The notes under the pieces are model-generated. The model was given only the letters and a program-made list of their open reading frames with translations, was not told the DNA's origin and made no database searches. From Prochlorococcus sp. AG-402-N17 (lineage in GTDB: Bacteria; Cyanobacteriota; Cyanobacteriia; PCC-6307; Cyanobiaceae), in NCBI GenBank assembly GCA_003216455.1, contig QCIV01000002.1, positions 44,098 through 108,097 on the forward strand: DNA of 64,000 nucleotides, read 5' to 3'. The translations under genes were made by a program, and so were the position numbers. This document shows positions 13,270 through 19,365 of this stretch, piece by piece. Every line of letters begins with the position of its first letter. Position 1 is the first letter of the stretch.

Positions 13270-13356
13270 CACAGGGCTAGAACAGCACTAGGTTTTTAAG
13301 CTATAACTGATTTCTTGAGGGGGTCTGCGTGATTTGTCTTGTCAAATAAAGCAATA

Positions 13357-13378
13357 TTTGTCCATAATTTGTCCGCTA
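13357..13378. repeat. paired 11-bp direct repeats right of tRNA-Pro fragment 4
   Basis: TTTGTCCATAA is followed by TTTGTCCGCTA. The same unit reappears at 15794 on the left of fragment 5, so the two mark the ends of cassette D. Confidence 0.6.
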
Positions 13379-13453
13379 AATATTAGTTAAGAAAAATTTG
13401 ACTAGCATTTTATACAAGATATTGATCTATTTAAATCAATAAAAATTTTAGAG

Positions 13454-13615
13454 ATGGAATATAGTTTTGGGGAATTACGAGCAAAATTTTTGGAATCATT
13501 TGATTATTTCGAATATCTAAATTCAATATCATTTCATCCACCTGCAATGATAATTACTACACTAGTTTTCTTTTATATAAGAAGAAAAATTTTATTAGCT
13601 GGTAAAAAACATTAG
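13454..13615 (+). CDS. single-pass small membrane protein (53 aa)
   Basis: ATG at 13454 is preceded by TTAGAG, an acceptable ribosome site. The product MEYSFGELRAKFLESFDYFE and onwards has a soluble start, one membrane helix (about residues 29-43, AMIITTLVFFY), and a basic end (IRRKILLAGKKH), so the C-terminus is probably cytoplasmic. No family is recognised. It is the first gene of cassette D, a run of tiny membrane proteins. Confidence 0.5.
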   Translation: MEYSFGELRAKFLESFDYFEYLNSISFHPPAMIITTLVFFYIRRKILLAGKKH

Positions 13616-13703
13616 CAATCTATTTAATATTTATATTTTTGAATGAGTCAAAAATTAAATAAACAAAGCAAGTAATAAAAACAATTACATATATAGATTC
13701 CAT

Positions 13704-14072
13704 TTAACTTAACGTTGTTATTGAACTGCTTAATCCATAAGTGAGAAAAATAAAACTTGCAAAAGCAACTCCTATCATTACTGTTGTGTAGAGTTTATTT
13801 AGTTTAAAATTATTACTTGCAGATGAAAAATCTGCAATAACAAAACTTTTCATTGAATATTTATCTCTATTTCTGAAATTATTGCTGTTAACAAGACTGC
13901 CTAAAATTGGAGCTGTAGAAACTTTTATTTCTTGATTGATAACAGAATTTAAACCTTTATCTTCATTGAAGAATCTTGGAAACATGTATGCATGCCATAA
14001 AGCTATTATTGCTACCCAAAAAACTACACTAACTCCTGCAAAACCAAAAAGTAAGAATCTAAAAGTTTCCAT
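13704..14072 (-). CDS. two-helix membrane protein (122 aa)
   Basis: The 122-residue product has a membrane helix at residues 6-28 (including GVSVVFWVAIIALWHAYMF) and another at 94-116 (VMIGVAFASFIFLTYGL), with a soluble loop of about 65 residues between. This topology would place both ends on the same side. I do not recognise it. It is the only minus-strand gene in cassette D and faces the PsbY-like pair across 220 bp of AT-rich sequence. Confidence 0.6.
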   Translation of the reverse strand: METFRFLLFGFAGVSVVFWVAIIALWHAYMFPRFFNEDKGLNSVINQEIKVSTAPILGSLVNSNNFRNRDKYSMKSFVIADFSSASNNFKLNKLYTTVMIGVAFASFIFLTYGLSSSITTLS

Positions 14073-14294
14073 AATATGTTTTTTAATTAACTAAAATCTA
14101 CATAAAAAAATTATCTAAATATCGCAATCCAAAAAAATATACTTTAAATAAATCAATTAATCATTTCATGATGTTACTAATGATTAGAAACAATGTTATT
14201 AGAGGTTTCTCTTTAAATATAAGTTAATGATCAAATCATTTATTTAACTAAAAAAGACAAAATAATAATCAAATTTATTATTACTTTTTAGAAC

Positions 14295-14591
14295 ATGGAT
14301 TTCAGGATTTTACTTGTTATTACACCAATAATATTCTCATGGATATTTACAGTCTTTTGGTTAGGTAGGTGGGATGTATTTAGATTAACACCACTAGGAT
14401 TTCCAAAGAAGGGAGTAGCTCCTCTTAAAAATTATCAAGTATGGGAAGATTCAGCATTAATTCCTGATACTGGCAGACCAGCAGAAGGTTATCCAGTATT
14501 TACTGTAAGAACCGCAGCAGTTAATGCCCTAGGGATTCCAACCGTTTTCTTCCTTGGAGCAATATTGGCAATGCAGTTTAAATCTTATTAA
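14295..14591 (+). CDS. two-helix membrane protein, weak PsbY resemblance
   Basis: The 98-residue product starts [20 protein letters not shown], resembling the N-terminal helix of photosystem II protein PsbY (MDxRxLxVxxP). A polar 35-residue loop and a second helix ([19 protein letters not shown]) follow. The fold and conserved-looking loop ([20 protein letters not shown]) suggest a real, constrained protein, possibly in thylakoids. A related shorter gene follows 12 bp after its stop. PsbY identity is tentative; the protein is about twice PsbY length. Confidence 0.55.
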   Translation: MDFRILLVITPIIFSWIFTVFWLGRWDVFRLTPLGFPKKGVAPLKNYQVWEDSALIPDTGRPAEGYPVFTVRTAAVNALGIPTVFFLGAILAMQFKSY

Positions 14592-14603
14592 TAGGAAATT
14601 TTG

Positions 14604-14786
14604 ATGGACATTCGATTTTTAATTGTTGGAGCACCATTTTTAATCGCATTTTTTTATACCTTGTGTTGGCTAAAAAAATGGGGTGCTTTTAATTCGACGA
14701 ATAATTTGCCAAAAAATATTTCTTTTAAAAATGAATCAATAGAACAAAGTTATATTCTAGAGAATATCTTTTTAACAAAAAATTAA
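14604..14786 (+). CDS. small membrane protein, paralogue-like to the upstream gene (60 aa)
   Basis: ATG at 14604 follows AGGAAATTTTG, a good ribosome site. The product MDIRFLIVGAPFLIAFFYTL and onwards shares the MDxRxLxV--P start and following Trp-Lys-Trp-Gly turn with the protein at 14295. The second half differs: it has no second helix and ends in a polar tail. The two are close enough to be one operon. It may be a shortened duplicate. Confidence 0.5.
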   Translation: MDIRFLIVGAPFLIAFFYTLCWLKKWGAFNSTNNLPKNISFKNESIEQSYILENIFLTKN

Positions 14787-14821
14787 TCAAATTTTTCTTA
14801 AACTTAAATTAATACCTTGTC

Positions 14822-14920
14822 ATGATTCCAATAGAACAGTATTTGTTTTTTGCAGTTTCTCTTTATGCATTTTTTTATCTTTCAATAACTATAGTAAGTA
14901 CATTAATTAGTTTTTCCTAA
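14822..14920 (+). CDS. single-helix micro-protein (32 aa)
   Basis: ATG at 14822 gives MIPIEQYLFFAVSLYAFFYL and 12 more residues, one membrane helix covering nearly the whole length. It is 35 bp after the preceding small membrane gene on the same strand. Size and composition resemble small photosystem or cytochrome subunits, but no known one matches. Confidence 0.4.
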   Translation: MIPIEQYLFFAVSLYAFFYLSITIVSTLISFS

Positions 14921-15002
14921 GCAATAATCACATAAAATATTAAACACTTATTTGTATAAAATTAATCTTCCTGTATCTCAAAACTCATTATATAAATATA
15001 TA

Positions 15003-15120
15003 AGTAGATATTAGGGCAATCTACTAACCGCTAGCTTTGATAATGCGGTTCGTAATGAGAACCTCCCTTTGACCTCATTTTCTTTTTCGCAATCTCAGAA
15101 AATGAGGTTTAAATAATTTT
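15003..15120 (+). ncRNA. structured RNA element 1 (riboswitch-like) with terminator
   Basis: Stem P1 (AGTAGAT / ATCTACT, 7 bp, 15003-15025) closes a 9-base loop ATTAGGGCA. Stem P2 is AACCGC / GCGGTT (15026-15050). A single strand ATGAGAACCT follows, then CCCT (15065-15068), which can pair with AGGG of the P1 loop as a pseudoknot. A terminator with an 11-bp stem (15073-15083 / 15097-15107) and T-rich tail follows. AACCTC (15060-15065) could alternatively pair with the terminator's GAGGTT. The layout matches element 2. I cannot assign a known class. Confidence 0.6.
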
Positions 15121-15234
15121 TAATAGTAAGGAATATTAAAGTTAATTTTCTATATAAATCCAGTCATTAAATTTTATTCATGAGAATGTATATTATTTAC
15201 TTTTTAAAAAAGAGTTTTTTATTTATAAAGAATA

Positions 15235-15350
15235 TGTAGATATTTGGCGAATCTGCAACGGTATAGATTCCGTCTTTATGAACCTAGCCAACGAAAATAT
15301 TCTTAACTACGTTTTAGTTATTTTAGTAGTTAGGGATATTTTTATTTTAA
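15235..15350 (+). ncRNA. structured RNA element 2 (riboswitch-like) with terminator
   Basis: P1 (GTAGAT / ATCTGC, 15236-15256) closes a 9-base loop ATTTGGCGA. P2 is ACGG / CCGT (15258-15273). Then ATGAACCT and GCCAA (15287-15291), which pairs with TTGGC of the P1 loop. Compared with element 1, the pseudoknot bases change together (A-T to T-A, G-C to C-G). A 15-bp terminator stem with two G-T pairs (15297-15330) and TTTTTATTTT follow. It lies directly upstream of the 137-residue gene at 15374, which it probably controls. Confidence 0.65.
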
Positions 15351-15373
15351 GGTTAATTTTTTCTTAAAAACAA

Positions 15374-15787
15374 ATGATCAATAAATCACAAAAAGTATCC
15401 TCATTAGAAAATATCTACAAGAATTTGGAATCTGGCATGCCAGAGAATAAATTTATTAAAGACTATGCTCTCCCTAATGCAAGACAGTGGCTAGGTGGAA
15501 GATATGTAGCTCTTTGGGTATTACCTATTTACTTAATTGGAAAAGTTGCAAAATTCGCAGCTTCCTCTGCATTTATAAAACCATATTCTCCAATTAATAA
15601 TGGCCCTTCTTATAAAAGACCAGAAACTTTATACACCTCTTTAAAAGGTGTTTTTAAAGGAGAAGACCATTTAAGATTTTTTGATCATAGGTTTATCGCT
15701 ATTTGGGTATTGCCTATTGCTTTGACTGGAATTGTTTTTGAAGTGCTTTTTATATCTCCTGCTAAGAATACTTTCCCTTTCAATTAA
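15374..15787 (+). CDS. membrane protein with internal repeat (137 aa), downstream of RNA element 2
   Basis: The 137-residue product has two hydrophobic segments with a shared pattern, GRYVALWVLPIYLIGKVAKF (about 47-66) and HRFIAIWVLPIALTGIVFEV (about 108-127), separated by a polar Pro/Tyr-rich linker. This suggests an internal duplication. There is no signal peptide. The gene lies 24 bp after the terminator of structured RNA element 2, so transcription attenuation by a small molecule or other signal is likely. No family is recognised; a thylakoid or plasma-membrane accessory role is a guess. Confidence 0.6.
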   Translation: MINKSQKVSSLENIYKNLESGMPENKFIKDYALPNARQWLGGRYVALWVLPIYLIGKVAKFAASSAFIKPYSPINNGPSYKRPETLYTSLKGVFKGEDHLRFFDHRFIAIWVLPIALTGIVFEVLFISPAKNTFPFN

Positions 15788-15793
15788 TCATCT

Positions 15794-15815
15794 TTTGTCC
15801 GCAATTTGTCCGCAT
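15794..15815. repeat. paired 11-bp direct repeats left of tRNA-Pro fragment 5
   Basis: TTTGTCCGCAA is followed by TTTGTCCGCAT, the same unit as at 13357. It starts 6 bp after the 137-residue gene and 72 bp before fragment 5. Confidence 0.6.
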
Positions 15816-15886
15816 TTATTGAGGACAGAATTTAAGCAATAAAAAAGATAGGCTGCGAAACCCTTCTGCGACTTGGATTATTAGAG

Positions 15887-15934
15887 TCGGGGCGACAGGA
15901 TTCGAACCTGCGACCTAGTGCTCCCAAAGCACCC
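15887..15934 (-). repeat. tRNA-Pro(UGG) 3'-fragment 5
   Basis: This 48-bp piece is identical to fragments 2 and 3 and diverges after CCC. Its right flank (AATTTGCGACAG, then GGCTATAGCTT) resembles that of fragment 2, so the elements at 5754 and 15935 are related. The left flank keeps only a decayed terminator. Confidence 0.85.
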
Positions 15935-16052
15935 AGTACGCAATTTGCGACAGCCCCCATGAGGAACAAGTGAGGCTATAGCTTATGAGTTGGTATGACA
16001 GGAATTAATATGAGTCTCACAATGCAGCAAAGAATTTCAAAGATATGCATTT

Positions 16053-16074
16053 AATCGCTAAATAATCGCTAACG
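16053..16074. repeat. paired 11-bp direct repeats right of tRNA-Pro fragment 5
   Basis: AATCGCTAAAT is followed by AATCGCTAACG, then ACAACCTGGTG, a weak echo of the tRNA piece seen also after the 5881 pair. It sits 119 bp right of fragment 5. Confidence 0.6.
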
Positions 16075-16106
16075 TACAACCTGGTGATTTTTAATCAAAA
16101 TATTTC

Positions 16107-17714
16107 CTAAATAATATCGCTGATAACAGATTCATATCCATTACTAGTTAAATAATTACTCATTTGTTCTTCACTTTGATAATTTGCATATCTAATATTT
16201 CCATCTGCATGCATTAAAGATCTTAGATAAGCGCTGCCATCAGCTGTTTTCCAGTACACCTCATGGACACCATCAGAATCATAATCTCCTGCATGTTTAG
16301 CGACTAAATTATCTATCTCTAAATCATTTCGAAATCTATATTGACTATCATGATCACTATATTGAACAACATCTCCTGAAGTTACTAATGGGTCAATATA
16401 AATTCCAACAACTCTAGTTGTTCCACCAGCACCATGGTCAGAAAAATCAATTTGACCTGTTGTGGAATTAACCTCTGCTGTCACCCATCTTTTTGATGAT
16501 TTATTAGTGAAGATAGCTTCAAAAACTCCATCTCCATTTACATCCAACAATCCCTGATATTTATAAGATGATGGAGTTGCAGCTGAATTATCTCCAGCAT
16601 GAAGGTTGCCTCCAAAATCTTTAATAGAATCAAGAGTTGTTTCCTGACCAATGGTATAAGCAGTAATTGTAACTGGAGCAGAACCATTTACACTGGAAAA
16701 TCCATTTGAATCTGCAGTATATGAAGAGTTAACTTCTGCCACCTCAACACCATCAGAATCAGAACTTGTATTTGCGGGTTCTAAAAGCTCATCAATATTT
16801 AAAGTCTTATCTGCAAATTGAACTAATTCAACGCCAATTAATAAATCTTTTCCTTCATTATTACTAGTAATTGTGAAAGTTAAATCATTGCTAGTGTCAG
16901 TTGAACTAATTATTGAGTAATTCGCATAGTTGTAATTAAAGATTGCTTTATCATCACCAATCCCCCCAATTAAAATATCATTTCCAAGACCTCCTTCAAG
17001 GATGTCATCCCCATCACCACCGTAAATAATATCTTTATCACTTCCACCAGATATTCTATCTTTCCCATTATTTCCTAGTAAAATATCCTGCCCTGCGCCC
17101 CCAATTAAAATATCATTTCCAAGACCTCCTTCAATCCAGTCATTAGAATCAGTTCCATTTATTTCATAAGAATTATTGTTATTTATAAAAGTGTTAGTGG
17201 TATGGATAACCTCATAAATTTGTAGTGAGTTTTCGCTTGAGAAAACAGCAGTTCTTTCTTCTCTAGATTTGTAAGAAGTTAAACTAAGAAAATAAGATTC
17301 CTTAAATCTAGTAACTGAACTAGAGCCTCCATCTTTTGGAATTCCTCCAAAATCAGAATAATCATTTCCAAGATTAGTCTCTACTAAAAAATTATCATTT
17401 TTATCAAAAATTGAGTTGCTATTAGAGTCTTCATATATATATAAAATGTCGTCTCTATATTCCCAAGACTCTCCGTTATATGATCCTGTATATAAATCTC
17501 CACTATTGCCAGTAGGATTATCAAAAATGACTTCAAAAATATTTGGACCACCTGTTGAAATATTAGATATCTCCATTACATCAACATAAGGATATGTATT
17601 ATATGGATCTGCAGGGAATTGAACTAAATCCTCTCTTATTGCAAAATCAAAAGTTACAAAATTTATATCATCTCCTAATAAAGTTTGATAAACCATCAAA
17701 GATTGTTTTTTCAC
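16107..17714 (-). CDS. RTX-type calcium-binding repeat protein
   Basis: The 535-residue acidic protein carries a block of nonapeptide repeats around residues 190-260 (GGLGNDILIGGAGQDILLG and similar), which form a calcium-bound parallel beta-roll. Such proteins leave by type I secretion with a C-terminal signal. The C-terminal 200 residues include EF-hand-like loops (LLDVNGDGVFEAIF, AGDYDSDGVHEVYW). There is no N-terminal signal peptide, as expected. Two 34-bp stretches of the repeat block are identical in DNA (from 16976 and 17101), showing recent repeat gain. It is the only gene of cassette E. The start may be Met1 or Met7. Surface, adhesion or enzymatic function cannot be told apart. Confidence 0.75.
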   Translation of the reverse strand: MKKQSLMVYQTLLGDDINFVTFDFAIREDLVQFPADPYNTYPYVDVMEISNISTGGPNIFEVIFDNPTGNSGDLYTGSYNGESWEYRDDILYIYEDSNSNSIFDKNDNFLVETNLGNDYSDFGGIPKDGGSSSVTRFKESYFLSLTSYKSREERTAVFSSENSLQIYEVIHTTNTFINNNNSYEINGTDSNDWIEGGLGNDILIGGAGQDILLGNNGKDRISGGSDKDIIYGGDGDDILEGGLGNDILIGGIGDDKAIFNYNYANYSIISSTDTSNDLTFTITSNNEGKDLLIGVELVQFADKTLNIDELLEPANTSSDSDGVEVAEVNSSYTADSNGFSSVNGSAPVTITAYTIGQETTLDSIKDFGGNLHAGDNSAATPSSYKYQGLLDVNGDGVFEAIFTNKSSKRWVTAEVNSTTGQIDFSDHGAGGTTRVVGIYIDPLVTSGDVVQYSDHDSQYRFRNDLEIDNLVAKHAGDYDSDGVHEVYWKTADGSAYLRSLMHADGNIRYANYQSEEQMSNYLTSNGYESVISDII

Positions 17715-17886
17715 TTTATGAAGTATATCTCTTACTAAATACGTTTATCCAAAAAAATTAGAAGATTTAATTGCTTGCTACAAGATTTTTCAATAGGTTA
17801 TTGAACACCATCAAATTTATTAACTAATTGGCCATATGTAGGAGAGAGTGAACCAATCAGCAAAGTGCAGCAAGGTTTTGCTAATC

Positions 17887-17908
17887 CTCGCTCAAAGCTC
17901 GCTAAGTC
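17887..17908. repeat. paired 11-bp direct repeats left of tRNA-Pro fragment 6
   Basis: CTCGCTCAAAG is followed by CTCGCTAAGTC, giving an 11-bp period. It ends 27 bp before fragment 6. The surrounding 100 bp is more GC-rich than average. The stretch 17715-17886 shows nothing else. Confidence 0.45.
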
Positions 17909-17934
17909 TTATTTCCGATTTCGTGATAACCCAA

Positions 17935-17983
17935 TCGAGGCGACAGGATTCGAACCTGCGACCTAGTGTTCCCAAAGCACCCG
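17935..17983 (-). repeat. tRNA-Pro(UGG) 3'-fragment 6
   Basis: This 49-bp piece has two changes from fragment 2 (TCGAGGCGAC and GTGTTCCC), and the terminator is lost on the left. To the right, the terminase-like gene's stop lies only 10 bp away. It is the last of the series before the core genome. Confidence 0.8.
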
Positions 17984-17993
17984 TTCTAACTTT

Positions 17994-18329
17994 TTATTTT
18001 GTTTCCAAACCAACTAATTTCATAAGAACTTTTGCATTACTTGCAACTGCAGAATATTGTTTTTCTCTCATTGCTCTATGCATTGCATTTTCTAATGTAC
18101 ATACTAATTTTGCTATCATTTCAGGGCGATTTAAGTCCCCTTCTTCAAGATCATTTTTCAATAAAAGATAAGCATTGGAAGTGATCTGCCTGGCTCTTCT
18201 TCTTGAGATTCCATATTTTGCGGCAACAAGGGAAGTAATAGATGAATAGGCTTGTCCTTCAGCAACTAATTCAGCAGCATGTGCAACCCTTAATTCAGTT
18301 TCCTGTTTAGTTGCTCTCTTTGGCATCAC
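17994..18329 (-). CDS. putative terminase small subunit-like protein (111 aa)
   Basis: The product has a helix-turn-helix (ITSLVAAKYGISRRRARQI) preceded by a basic start. Its C-terminal helical half is QYSAVASNAKVLMKLVGL, close to the end of small terminase subunits that build the packaging ring. Length fits small terminases of satellites. It resembles the 83-residue protein at 5327-5578 in both halves. It sits between tRNA-Pro fragment 6 and the truncated tRNA-Ala, with no other gene. A plain HTH regulator is the alternative. Terminase-like genes in such elements are thought to redirect phage packaging. Confidence 0.5.
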   Translation of the reverse strand: MMPKRATKQETELRVAHAAELVAEGQAYSSITSLVAAKYGISRRRARQITSNAYLLLKNDLEEGDLNRPEMIAKLVCTLENAMHRAMREKQYSAVASNAKVLMKLVGLETK

Positions 18330-18585
18330 TTAAATATGTAGTCAATTTATATTATTTAAACATAAAAAATTGTTGCTATCATTGCGATTTTCTACTTTAT
18401 AGAAAATTAAAAATTCTATCTTTTCTTACTAAATATAATTTTAAAAGACTATATTTATCAGTTATAACAATGCGTTGTTCTGTTCAAAGTTGTCTTATAG
18501 TAACTGCACCTTACTCTGCACCTGAAGTCTTAATATTTCTGATACAAACCCTGATATAGATTACGATTAAAGGCTTTTGAGAGTT

Positions 18586-18625
18586 GCATGCCATGCAGGT
18601 GCTCTACCAGCTGAGCTATGGCCCC
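18586..18625 (-). pseudogene. tRNA-Ala(GGC), 5' half only
   Basis: The minus strand from 18625 reads GGGGCCATAGCTCAGCTGGT and continues through the D arm and anticodon loop (GC ATGGCAT GC). It departs after TGCA: the 3' anticodon strand, T arm and acceptor end are missing. About 40 nt remain. The island-core boundary lies exactly at this break. An intact GGC copy would have to exist elsewhere, or the tRNA is lost. The 18330-18585 stretch shows no gene I can support. Confidence 0.75.
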
Positions 18626-18690
18626 ACGACTTCAAATATACCAATTTAAACCTTGATATTTATATTTTGAAAATATGAATTTACCTAAAA

Positions 18691-19308
18691 TTAAACTTTT
18701 CGCCAGACAGCTAATAATTTTCCTTGAAAAACAACTTCATCTAAATTTAACTCGATTGGTTCATACGCAGGATTTGCTGCTTCAAGAAATATTTTTCCTC
18801 CTCTTTTAACATAATATTTTAAAGTTGTTCCTAAACCTGGAACCAATGCACTAACAATAGTTCCGTTTCTAAGAGAGTATGAATCTGTTATGGGCTCCAT
18901 CAAAACCATATCTCCATCTGCAATACATGCATCTATCATAGAATCTCCATTAACTGTAAGAGCAAAAACATTTTTCTTTTTTAAAACATCAGAAATATCT
19001 AAATTATCTTGAACATCAGAATAAGTTTCAATTAAACCTCCAGCTGCGACTGAACCCATAATTGGTACACCTTCTATAATTTCATCAACTATTTGCATAG
19101 TTCTTGCTTTACCTTCTTGCCATGAGATGTAGCCTTTTTCTTGTAAATGTTTTAGGCGACTTTGAATTGGAGCAGGAGATTTTAGTCCCATAGCTTGCAT
19201 CATTTGTCTTATGGATGGACTATGTTGGAAGTCTTTCATATAGTCTTTTATCCATCCATATAGCTCATTTTGAGCTTGGGTAAGATCATCCCCTGAATAA
19301 GTTTCCAT
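18691..19308 (-). CDS. lexA: LexA repressor
   Basis: The 205-residue protein has an N-terminal winged helix (HSPSIRQMMQAMGLKSPAPI), an Ala-Gly self-cleavage site in GSVAAGGLIE, the nucleophile Ser in VNGDSMIDAC, and the catalytic Lys in GTTLKYYVKR. All features for RecA-stimulated autocleavage are present. ATG at 19308 fits the family start. Two LexA-box-like sites lie immediately upstream, so autorepression is likely. It is the first complete core gene after the island. Confidence 0.95.
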   Translation of the reverse strand: METYSGDDLTQAQNELYGWIKDYMKDFQHSPSIRQMMQAMGLKSPAPIQSRLKHLQEKGYISWQEGKARTMQIVDEIIEGVPIMGSVAAGGLIETYSDVQDNLDISDVLKKKNVFALTVNGDSMIDACIADGDMVLMEPITDSYSLRNGTIVSALVPGLGTTLKYYVKRGGKIFLEAANPAYEPIELNLDEVVFQGKLLAVWRKV

Positions 19309-19338
19309 AAAACAGATGTACTCTAATACATTTGTACC
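19309..19338 (-). promoter_or_regulatory. two LexA boxes upstream of lexA
   Basis: On the minus strand, AGTACATCTGTTTT (19309-19322) and GGTACAAATGTATT (19325-19338) each match the cyanobacterial pattern RGTACNNNDGTWCB at 13 of 14 positions. They abut the start codon, a position where bound LexA would block its own transcription or translation start. Confidence 0.7.
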
Positions 19339-19365
19339 CTTTTATTTATTATTTCGCAAGTATTC

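Noticed and set aside
17848..18171. 107-codon plus-strand ORF across tRNA-Pro fragment 6
   Set aside because: Its middle (RRQDSNLRPSVPKAP) is the translated tRNA piece, a common false ORF, and the rest is antisense to the terminase-like gene.
18311..18559. 82-codon plus-strand ORF before the truncated tRNA-Ala
   Set aside because: AT-driven composition, no ribosome site, and overlap with the start of the terminase-like gene.
1..18625. Insertion sequences, transposase or integrase genes in the island
   Set aside because: No DDE transposase or tyrosine/serine recombinase motif found in any frame; mobility is inferred only from tRNA pieces and repeats.
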